This document shows, piece by piece, positions 36,601 through 48,600 of a stretch of DNA of 64,000 bases. The DNA is from Eurosta solidaginis (lineage: Eukaryota > Arthropoda > Insecta > Diptera > Tephritidae). Each line of letters opens with the position of its first letter. The stretch's first letter is position 1. The notes beneath the pieces are model-generated. The model worked only from the letters and a program-made list of their open reading frames with translations, did not search any database and was not told the origin of the DNA. A program made the position numbers and the translations under genes. Where the stretch lies: positions 269,580,392 through 269,644,391 of the forward strand of contig NC_090323.1 in assembly GCF_040869045.1 (NCBI RefSeq). The letters run 5' to 3'.

Positions 36601-39600
36601 GGGATAGGGGCGATTCAAGCAACTATACATAATACTCAGCAAAAAAAAAAAAAACAAAAATACAGCAAATATACGGATATGAAAAATGTGAATTTCCGTC
36701 ATCAGTACTGATTTAGGCCAATAGAGCAATTAGTCAAATGTCAAAGAGGCCTGCTGCTCTATCAAGAGCTAAAGAAATCTTAACTTTTTTCTATTTATGT
36801 ATATACGCTCGAAAGTTTATATAATTAATCGTTGGATTATATCTACCGGAAACTTTCTTTTTATAAACACGTTTTGGGTTATATTTTATAGAAAATTTTT
36901 AGAATTGGAGCGAGGGTTGTTTGGTCTTTAAATAGTCTGCAAGCTATGTACATCACCCTACCTAAACTATTGTCGCTTACTTAGTACAATTTATAAAAAT
37001 AGTAAGTTGCGTTAATCTAACAAATGGGGGAATGTGGATAAAGAATGTTTTTCAAATGCGTAAGAGTTCTCACTTTGGTTACAACCAGCAAAAAAAAAAA
37101 AAATAAATAAATAAAGAAATGTGACATGGCGTCATCGCCAACACCAAACTAACAGCAGGAGGCGGTATCAAGCGGAAAATAAGCAATATTTATCGCTCAT
37201 CATGTAGAATTGGATGGTGGGGGACTAAGAAATGAGCTTGCGTAGGCTGAAAAAATATTATTACACGCTGCATTTTTGCATCTGAATTTTTTTTTTTCGT
37301 AGATCTGTCTACTCAGAGTATTGTCTTATTTTGTGTCGTTTTGAATTTGTGGACGAAAATCGTTGCACAAAATGTTAAGCTGATTCAACAAAAACTTGTA
37401 TAGCTTACACTCAACCGGTCAGTTCTCATCAGCCGTGCTGAGTGATATCTAAGGCGGCGCCGCCAAGCGCATACCATGAAAGCAAATGATAAATGTGGCA
37501 TTAGACGCAGCAGTATGCAACAAAAATTTAGGTGGAAATTACAATAAATCGGAAATTGTTTTGATTTTTTAATGTGAACTTTTATGTTACTTCTATCAGC
37601 AACTCAAAATGGCCTAATTATGTAAAGTACGGTTATGACATGATAACAAAAACAAAGCAGCATGACAAAAGGAAAGACGGACAAATGGCAAGAAATTAAT
37701 TACACAACAATATATGTAAATTAAGTTAATACTTGCACAAGGCTGTCAGCTAATGGTTGGTAGGACACGCTACGATTTATGTAGGTATTTACATAAGCAG
37801 ATACATTATGATATTAACTTATTAATGACAGTGTTGGAAATCCTACAAACAAACTAGCAAAAAGGTTAGCATCTTTTAACCAAGGGAGTTCAATAAATTT
37901 GGTTCACATAGAGCCACACAACAACAACGTCATTGAAATTTATAATACCTCTCGCAGAATTACAGAATTAAAGTTTTTCTCTTGTACATTCCAAATGAAG
38001 AGCAACAAATCGTTGAAAGATTTATACAAATTTATTGGAGGAGTGACACAAGGTTAACGGCCATAACGTCAATTGAACTTTTTATCAATGATAAAAAGAA
38101 CTTAATCCACTAAAAGCCAAGTGAAATTTTCGCCTGTAGCGCATCCTTTTTTATATTGTGGTGGTCATAAGGCCAAAAGGCATTATCACCATTTGAAGTC
38201 GTCATATGGTCAAGTGACCTTCATCCAAAAAATCATAACGAGATCCTCGCAAAGTACATACGCATCTTGATCAATTGATCGATTCAGCAGCGAAAATAGC
38301 GCGGGTACACGCCATGTACCTCAAAGGCAAATTTGGTGCGTTTCCAAATTTATATCCAAGAAATTAAAACAAAAAACAAGAATCCTGTACTCACGCACGT
38401 TTCACGTTCTTCTTCATTACCACACCATACGTAACTTTGCATTGTATCCTTCGTACAACGACCCACAATGAGAAAGTGACTCATAATTTTTTCGTTATTT
38501 AATTTCCCTTTCGTTTTTTTTTTCACAATATCCCATATATTTTATCATTTGACGAACATTTGTTGGTTAATATTATTGTTGCTGTTGGTCGGTTAAATAC
38601 GGTACGCCTGCTGGTGCTGTTGCTGAGTTTATTGCCCTCATGAGCGACATGAATGTAGATTACACGCAAAGGATTTTTAATATGCTTAAATGCTGGTTTC
38701 ATAGCGCTTGTTGTTGTTCTTGCTGCCGTTTTGGGGTTTCTAACTGCGTTGAATTCGTATAAAAGGGCTCAAAAGCAGTGATACCATTTTTTAAAAAGGT
38801 ATAAGCAACAATTTCCAGTTGTTGTCAATAAAACACAAATGTGCTTTTGTCAGCAAAACAAATGAGAATTTGAAGGGCAACAAGAAATAGTAAACAAATG
38901 AACAGAACAACGAAGTTAAAAAGGAGCCGGAAAGCGCCATACACCAATGTCAACAACTTAGACAAGAGATGACTATACTGTGGACAATTTGACTAGCAAA
39001 AGACTAAAAAACAGCTGTCATGCAGTAAACTGACAAATGCAGCTGTTGATAATTTGACCAAAGGTTAACTGAAAACATGTTAATCGAATGACAGCAGCAG
39101 CAGAGCTGTGCGTGCACTCCAGACATCCATACCATTTGACGAAGGCATAAGTGTAGGAGAGGCGCAAAACGCACCAAGTAAAATTATGAGCGTTGGACAA
39201 AGACGACTTGGAGGTAAAAGACCTTTACGGCGTGTCCTTAAGACATGTGTAACAGACACACAGACATATTTATCATATTCATACACATCCAGGTGTATAC
39301 AAATGCGCGTGAAATATGATTACGAAAAAGTGCAAAGCCAAAAAAATTAAACTAAATGCGAAAAAGCAAAAACAAACTTTGCAGAAGACATGCACGGACG
39401 GTCGATCATACGTTGAATAATTTGTGACGGTGAAAAAAACTCAGAACTAATGAAAATGTCAAAAGGACAGATGAACACACGCAGAGGAAGTAAATAAAAA
39501 AAACTAAAAACAGAACAACAAAATTTAAGAAAGAAATAAATAGTGAAGAGACCCAAAATGCATGCGGACAAGGCTTAGGAAAGTATAAATATATATACAC

Positions 39601-42600
39601 ACTACGGTTGCCATTTTGGGTCCATTTGGACCAAATTTGGTTCGCTCCAATCCCGTTTGGTCCTTTTTGGGCAAGCCGTTACAATTTTGGTACTTAGATT
39701 TGAATTTTTGAATTTTTTAACTTTCATAACAATACGCAACACTGATAAAAAAAATTTGCTTGTTTGAAACACCCTGTGAATGGCAATCGACTTCGAATCG
39801 AACCGGTTTTACATAGAACGCTTTGTCGTGTAGTATTGTGCGTGTCTCGATGTAAGTTGTGTTAGTGCAATACCCTGCAAAAATCGCGAGTACTCCATGC
39901 ATGCATGTACCAAGCGAGTGCTCCAAAATTAACCACAATTCATACAAAAAATATGGTCCAATTAACATTGCGATGTTCTAGGACTGGACCATATACTCCA
40001 GCTCTGCATTACATCAGAGTAATCCATGGAGTACCCACAGTCCAATAAACATCGTATAGTGATTACAATCGTTAAAAACGAGCAATGATTGGCTTACAAT
40101 ATGTTCGTGTAGAAACATGAGGAGGTCCATTGCTGCATTACTGTGGAGTATAAATGTAAGTACTCCAGTGGACCACATGATCCAACGATTTTTGCAGGGT
40201 ACAATTAGCAATTGGATTAATGTCAGATCCCGAAATAAAAGCGTATATGCCTATATTCTTAAAATTATAAAAAAATAAATAAATGTAAGGCGCGATAACC
40301 TCCGAAGTAATCTAAGGCCGATTATAAATACCTTAAATAAAGAGTTCCAATCAGAAAAGATTCGTCTGCCATTCTGCCAAAATTGAAAAAAATAAACTAC
40401 GCGTTTTTATGTTGCGTATTTGCCATGACGTAGCAAATGCATAGCCGTATAATTGCATGCTTGAACATTTTTGGTTTAAGTGATAAAACTTACTACCTTG
40501 AATTAAAAAATATTTTTGTTGGAAGTAAAGCTGAAGTATGCATTTCTTGAAAGTGATAACTTTACAGATGTACGACTTGCGGTAAAAAAAAATATTTTAG
40601 ATTTTTATATTGAACTCTTAAAGCAAATGCAAAAACGCTTTGCTTTTTCTAGATGTGATATAAAAGTTTTATGTACAACATAATAATACCGACAAGGTAT
40701 TAGCAGAAACCGAAACTTCTCTAATACTGAAAAATATGCCCATATGTGATAAAATGTATTTAATTATCATCATCAATAATTATCATCAATTTTAATTCAA
40801 GCACTTTTTGTTTGTTTGTAACGTCGTGTTGTTTTGTACTTTTTATGTTGTTGATTATTAGATTCTTTGTATACAAATAAATGAAAACAAATTTTGGTCA
40901 TTTTTTTTTGAAAGTTGGTCCTTTTTTTCGACGAATTTTGGTCCCAAATGAAAACAGGCTGTGGCAACCGTGATACACACATATGTAAGCACAAACAAAC
41001 ACGCTTAAACAAATTCAATGCGACATACAAGGTTAATGACCTAATTTTTTTTGAATATGTCGCTTAGGGACAAAGTTCGATTAACGTCTGCATTAAATTT
41101 CATAAACAGGCGACTTGCATTGTTCGCCGAAATTAGGAACACTAGAATACGCTTAAAATGGACAATGCTGAAGTTTAAAATGAAGACTTGAGAAAGTGAA
41201 AAATTGTCACTTGGCATGAAAGCGGGCAAGCGAAGTTTTCGTGATTATGTAAATGTACCACAAGGCGCAAGAACAGCTATACCCAGAATAGCTTATGCTT
41301 CAAATTATCTATATTTCTTAACATTCGATTAAATGTGTACAGTTGACCCCCCAAACAAGGGCAACCTTTAGCTGATTTATTTAATGCTTGAATAATAAAG
41401 ATTTCCACCATAGATGCGTGAATTCTCAAAACAATACGTTACGAAAAGTTGATGAATTTCAAAACACACACGTTGGTTCTTGTAAACTGAACAAGAATTG
41501 CGTAGAAAGTAATTGAGACAAAAAAAAAAAAAATACAATAAGTAAAACCAACTCAACTGTATCGAAAAAATAAGTACAGTGTACTCTCTCCTAACGGACA
41601 CCTCTCATAAACGGACAATTTTTTCAGTGCCAAAAAATTCCTTAAGCATTTTTTAAGTTTTTCCCTTTTGAGCGGACAACCCTCCCATAACAGGACGCGG
41701 ACACTTGCTTTTTACCCCAAACGGCTCTTTTTAATTTCCCATAAGCGGACACCTTACAACAATTTTTTTTCATTTACTCTTTCCCATATTCGTACAGCTG
41801 TTGCTTATTCACTAATACGTGCATGGTTGTAGGGGAATCCCCTAAATACGAAGAACCTGTTTTCAATACAGTAAAAAACACAAAAATTTATGTACCTATT
41901 GCATACACGTAATTAGCATCTTCTTTTGTGTGTACGTACGTGAATCGCAATGCCTAAAGTAGTGTTGAGTATTAAAGACAAAGTTAATGTCATTGAAATT
42001 CATAAGAAAGAAAAACTAAGTGTACGAGAGTTGGCAAAGAAATGTAAGATCAGCAAAACGGAAGCTGCTAGCATTATCAAATTTTAAGTTTGTGGGACAC
42101 TGACGTCAACCCGGAAAGAAAAAGGGGTCTGCTGAAGTCCAAAGGCCTTAATATTGAGAAATTGTGCTACGAATGGTTTGTGAAGGCTCGAAATAAGAGC
42201 ATTCCTCTGTCAATCACACTTATAAGGAGCAAAGCTAAAGAAATTGCAGTAAGGCTCAATTACGAAGATTTTAGTGCATCATCCGGCTGGCTGGAAAGGT
42301 TCAAAAAACGTCACAACATAACTTTCCGTACAATTATTTTGAATATTTTGTACACAAAACTTTATTCTTTAATTTATGAACAAAGCTTTATGAACCTCCT
42401 AACTCAGTCTTATTTGTATGTATTAATATTCTTGTTTTGGAAATAAAACTGTTTAAACATTCATCAATAATACTTTTCTCATAAGCGGGCACCCCTCATA
42501 AGCGGACAAATTTGGCAGTCTCTTAGGTGTCCGTTTAAGAGAGAGTAAAGTGTATAATGAAAACTTAAAGAAGAATGAGAAATTTTAGGAGGGAAAATGA

Positions 42601-45600
42601 AAACACACACAAAACAGATGCAACAAACAAAAAAGGAATTTCAGCAGCGCTCCAAATTTAGCGTCATTTCGAAATTCACAGAAATAACTTGCAGCTGCAC
42701 AGGGGGCACTTAGGTAAGGCGGGCGGTCCAATAAGCGCAATAGCACAGACAGACTGTATATAGCTAAGTCAACAAAGAAACGCTACAAGCCGCCAAAAGC
42801 AAGAACAACAAGTCACACAAAAGGCAATGGTAGATAAATGAGCAATGCACATCAGCATTGCATTTGCAGACTGCAGACGAATGGGACAGAATCCACAGAC
42901 TGTTTGGAATGCACTTAAATCAAAATAGAAAATTATATGCAAGCAGGCAGCAAAGGGAGGAAGCGAGATGGATTAAAGTGAAAACATGAGCATATTTCTT
43001 GCTTGTAGAGTTTACATGAAATGCTATAAAATGGCGGGAAAACGTATGCTAACTTTTTCAACTCTTAAGTAGGTGCGTTATGAATAGTAAATCAAAGAGG
43101 AAACACGTTTAAACTAACAAAGATGGTGTAGGTATTTAACTGACGACCTAACGAAACACCCTCAATAGAGTACTAGGAGTTTTGTTCTAAAAAAAATTGC
43201 TTTCTAAAGCACAGCTTATTAATTGCTGCGTCGAGATCTATTAACTTTGTCATCGTTTTTTTCATGACCTCCTATCCCTTATGGCCGGAAATGTGGAGCT
43301 TAAAAATGTTAATTTAACCCAGGCATGCTTAACGAACGAAACGATATCATTTCGTTACGATAATCAACGTTAATAAACGAAACGAAGTCATTTCGTTTCG
43401 TTTATTAACGTTAAGAACGACAAATTAACGTTAATTTGACGATCTTAACGTTAATAAACGAAACGAAGTGACTTCGTTTCGTTTATTAGCGTTGATTATC
43501 GTAACGAAATGATATCGTTTCGTTCGTTAAGCATGCCTGATTTAACCTAAATGCAATTAAGTCCAGAGTTTATTCAATAAATAAATTAATATTATAAAAG
43601 TCGCACGCGCAATTGTTGTAATTTTTTTTTTGTTATGAACTATAAATTTATTTTTGCATATTTAAAACCCGCATATACTTAGTTTCATTTTTTCAGTAAC
43701 CTAATTGTGCGTCTCTAAGACGCCATTGATGACCATTAACCAGCCAGACGCAGCATACCCAAACAATCATACGCCTGCTTACCCTACAATGTGTCTGGGT
43801 ACTTGTTGTACTTGCGTAGCTGAGTGCTTATCATGTGACATAGCCATGGGCATGAACGCTGTGTGTATGTTTGTACGTAGTATTTGTATGAATGAATGTA
43901 TGAACGTTAGTAAAAATAGCAAAATAACAAAACATCAATCGCTAACGTCAGCATTTCTGGGATATGCAAAGGTGTTCTGATAGATTTGGAAGAAAAATTT
44001 AATTCGCCTGCCTACCAAATGTAGATACGTTAAAAAATAAGCGCCGACACGAATTTATGAAATATTTGGTATAAATGATGATTTTTCCCAACGAACAAGT
44101 CAAGCATGCATCGTAAGCATGAGCTTATACCGCAGAAGCAACTGTAAATCCTACATGTTATAAATTATTTTCTTCTTTTTTTCAATTGCGTGAATATAAA
44201 AAATCTATTATTTCCCTCACGAAAAGCGAGTAAACCAATTTCGAAAATTCGAAAAACGAAAATTTTCTAGATAAAAGAGAGTTCGACATTCAATTTTCTT
44301 AAAAATATTTAAATAAAAATGGGAATTATCATGCGAATTTTTCAAAACAGGTTTTGAACTAACGAATTGGAAAAGGCATGCACGTGATTTTCAAAAAACA
44401 TACAGCAGCGAATAGAACAATGACAATGACAAGTTTTATCAAGTTTCGTGAGTCAAATTCTTTCCTTTTACTTTCGATAATTTAAGAAAAAATCTTCTAT
44501 GAAGTTCGTAACTGAAACTATGCGAACCAATCTCAAAAACATTTTCGAAAAAAATCGAAAATTCGTGAAAATTTTATTCTTTGTATTTAGCTTTCGTTTC
44601 TTTTTATTAAACGGTTTTATTTAGCTTGATTTGACAGGCCGGCCGTTGTGAACGAATCTTGTAATTGAAATTTAAGTAACTTCCCGATAAGCTACATGCT
44701 TGAAACTTGGAATATAGTTCAGAACCCGATGACAATGCAATAATAAGAAAAAAATCGCCGCTAGGTGGCGCAAGGATCGAAATATTCGCAAAATTCGCAT
44801 TTGTGGTCCGATTTGGCTCATATTTGGAACACATAATACATGCAAGAATAGAAATCGACCTGTGAAAAAAAATCGCCGCTAGGTGGCGCATGGATCGAGA
44901 TATTCACAAAAATCGTATTTGTGGTCCGATTTGGCTCATATTTGGAACACATAATACATGCAAGAATAGAAATCGACCTGTGAAAAACCTGTGGATCGAG
45001 ATATTCACAAAAATCGTATTTGTTTGGTCCATATTTGGAACACATAATACATACATACATGAATAGAAAGCGACCTATGATGCCCGATTTGGCTCATATT
45101 TGGAACAAATATTGCATACAGTCTAGTAGAAGTGACATCAAAATATTTTGGAGTTGGAGGAGGGACAAGCATACGTGGCGCAGTCGAGTAAAGTCTTTGG
45201 AAGGATTATGTATTGAGGACTTTGGTTGTAACAAAATGTCAGGAAAGAGTCCTTGTAATAATGAGTCACTAAATGAACTAAATAGAATGAGAAATAACAG
45301 GCATTTAAATATAGACTAAAAACTTGAAAATAACATAATTAAAAAAAAATTTTTAAGTTAAACGGTTTTATTGAAAACAATACTTACATGAAATAATATT
45401 AATACGAAAAGCTAGAAAATAATTAGGTAGGTCCTAGGCACTAGTCATCACACTCCTTATCAATCTAGGGCGTTGATCAGACAATTAAATAAAAGCGTTG
45501 GACGCGTCATATTTCTATTGATAGTCATAAGTAAAACCAACTGAACCTTAATCAGGTTATGCTACGCCTCACATTTTTAGAAATTTCACGCGCCCAACGC

Positions 45601-48600
45601 TTTTATTTAATTGTCTGATCAACGCCCTAGATTGATAAGGAGTGTGATGACTAGTACCTAGGACCTACCTAATTATTTTCTAGCTTTTCGTATTATTATT
45701 ATTTCATGTAGGTATTGTTTTCAATAAAACCGTTTAACTTAAAATTTTTTTTTTAATTATTTTATTTTTTTGATTATGCAGGTTTGTAGCCCAATAAATA
45801 TTAGTCTAACAAAGTACAAGTAATTGGTCTCTCGAAATTCGTGTTGAATTTTGATATTTTTTTCCCGAAGGAAGTTCCAGATTTTCTGCCAAACAAAGGG
45901 CAGAAGGGAAGAAAATATGAGAAAAAACAAATTTACAAAATAAATTAAACAAAAACACTTTTAAGCTCTTAATAATAAAGAGACAGTAAAATACTGATAA
46001 AGAAATAAATGCATGATGTTTGTGTGAAGTTATGAACTAATATTTGAGGTAGAAAGCTCAAGCTGATCATCAAAGAAAAAATTGCTATAATAGGCTGGCA
46101 AATAGAATTTACCTACGTCAGTGCAGCTGCATGTGACGATAGCAGTGGGAGTAGCAAAGAAAACAAAATCCTTTTGCAGCAACAAGTTGGAACGACAATA
46201 ATAAAAAAATAGATATACTCATATATATCTGAAGTTATTGTGCTTAGCCTAAGGTAAACTTAAGCAACAAAAGCTATGCAGAACAATGAATCAACTATGA
46301 CGCAAATAACTAGTCTGCTATTTTTGGCAAAAATATCACAAGACAAAATTAAATGTTTGCATATCGAATGTATTTTCGTGCTAAATTCTTAAAGCAACTC
46401 ACAAACAATCAAAAGAAATATATAAAACCGAGAAAAAAAGCTATACATAACCCAAAAGGAGCGCATAAAAGAGTAGCGCGCTGAATGAATGAATGAACCG
46501 AACCTCCTTAATAATGCTCAACAAAAATCAGAAGGAAAAAAAAACAGAAAAGAAACAAGTTTTAATGATGAATAGCTGCATAAGTATGCATGTACTATAA
46601 AAACAGAAGTGATAAAAACGCGACGTTCGAAAGTATCTAAGCAGCGGCATTTGTGTAGTGATGCACGTGTTTGGTCAAATGTATATACAACAAATAAATA
46701 TTATGTAGGTTTATAGCTAAACAGCTTAAGAGCGGTTTTCAATGACTAAACTTTTTGGTGTTGTTGCTGGTGCTGATGTTTTATAGCTACATGCCGTACT
46801 TGCATGTTAGCACGTAAGCCACCAAAAAATCAAAAAATACCGGCGCATGCATACTTCCTCAAAAATTAAATAAAATAACACTTGTATTGCCTTCGTAAAT
46901 ATGAATAACAAGAACAACACACTCCATTAAACAAAAAAAAAAAACGTTTTGATGAATGACGACTGGCGTAGCGATCGATCGATTGACTGCTTCACTATTG
47001 GTGAAAGATACCAAGTAATATTAAAATATCAATGGCAATTACTGTTGCTTTACAGGCGATGATACGAAAGTCAGTCATAAAATAGCTTAACTTACAACAA
47101 ATGTACTAAAAATATTTTACGATTAAAACGAACGATTGTACAGAGTGGATGCATGGTGAAGTACTTGCTGCGCTCACCAGCGTTGCCAGAGGAGTAGTCT
47201 AAGTCCAATCGGTAATTGACGATTTGGAGATAAAAAAAAAACGTCTCTGCTAGCAATGGGTTGATCTTTATTGTAAACAATAACTTCGACTTTACACGCG
47301 GTCAAAGTTGCGCTCAACGTTGGGACGCTATTTCATACTTCCCTCACTGAATATGTAAAGCTATGTATTTTTAATTTTTATGTTAATTGTGCTATAAGTT
47401 CATTAGTGCGACCTTCGCGCGCTTTAAAAAACCTCATTAAAATTGTTGAACACAAAATATTTAGATTCAATAAATGGACTGGCACACGAACTAGCGCTTC
47501 AATTAAAATACAAACAAAATAAAAGTAGAGAAATAAAGAACGGTATATATTTAAATAGCTGAGTCTCATGAAGTAAACGGAAAATTCCATAATTTTATTG
47601 GCAAAGGAAGCAAAGTTTTTCACATAACAATTTAACATAAACATACATAATATATGTAACTACGGTCAACGGTTTAACTTTTTGTTGCTTCTAAGTTCAC
47701 TAATTAGCAGCGTCGTAATAAAAATGAAAGCTAAATGTGGAAAGAAAATTCAAAAAGGCGCAAACTGCAGAAAAGTTATGTGCCAAAATACTTATGTTAA
47801 GTGATGACAATAACAAAGTAATAAATATAACTACATAAAACAACAACACGAAGAAAGCATGTATGAAGAAGAATGATAAGCGAAATACCCACCAAAATTT
47901 TCTAAAATAAACGCTTAAACGGGTTAACTAAATTTGTTGTTAACTGTCACATAAGACACCGTTAGGATAAATATTGAGTGTAACGACATGCCTTAAGACC
48001 CGAACACATAAGAATAACCTATTTGACGATCCCCATACAAACACATGCAGTCAACTCATCTGTCAGCGCACGATGCTGCAGTTGACTGCATGTGTTTGTA
48101 TGGAAATCGTCAAATAGGTTTTTCTTATGTGTTCGGGCCTTTAATGTAAGTGTAATTTAAACAACAACGAAAATTCTGTTTAAAATTTTTATCACCCACA
48201 CGTGTCGATATTTCAATAAATGTCACTGTAATGTAGTAATTTTTTGTTTGTTTTTACTTCTTTTTTAGTATAAGTACAATGCGGTGAGGTGGAGAATGCG
48301 AAGAATGAGTAGAAACGCGCGGAGTATGACATTGTCTTATTGTTGTTTGACATTTATAATAAATGTTTTATGAGCATAATAATAATGTGTTTATACGTTT
48401 GCCTCATCGTGCTAGTATTTACTTAATTTTTCTTTTCTTTTAATTATATTTAAAGTTTAAAAAATGAAGGGCTGGGGGAATGCGGGCTAAAACTATTTAA
48501 AGAAATTGTTTATTAAAATTGCATAGAAATGTAGATAGTTTTTGAATTACAAATAATTTTTAAATATCGGAAGTATGTTTGCCCTTGCAATATAGTTGCA

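Larger units (their letters stand above)
39603..40974. mobile_element. Non-autonomous hAT-like element, 1.37 kb
   Basis: Ends TACGGTTGCCA and TGGCAACCGTG are inverse apart from the outermost base. The 8-bp TSD ATACACAC is exact at 39595-39602 and 40975-40982. Subterminal TTTGGTCC/GGACCAAA motifs repeat at both ends, as in hAT transposase binding regions. No transposase frame. A CCCTGC MITE and a SINE fragment are nested inside. Confidence 0.9.
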
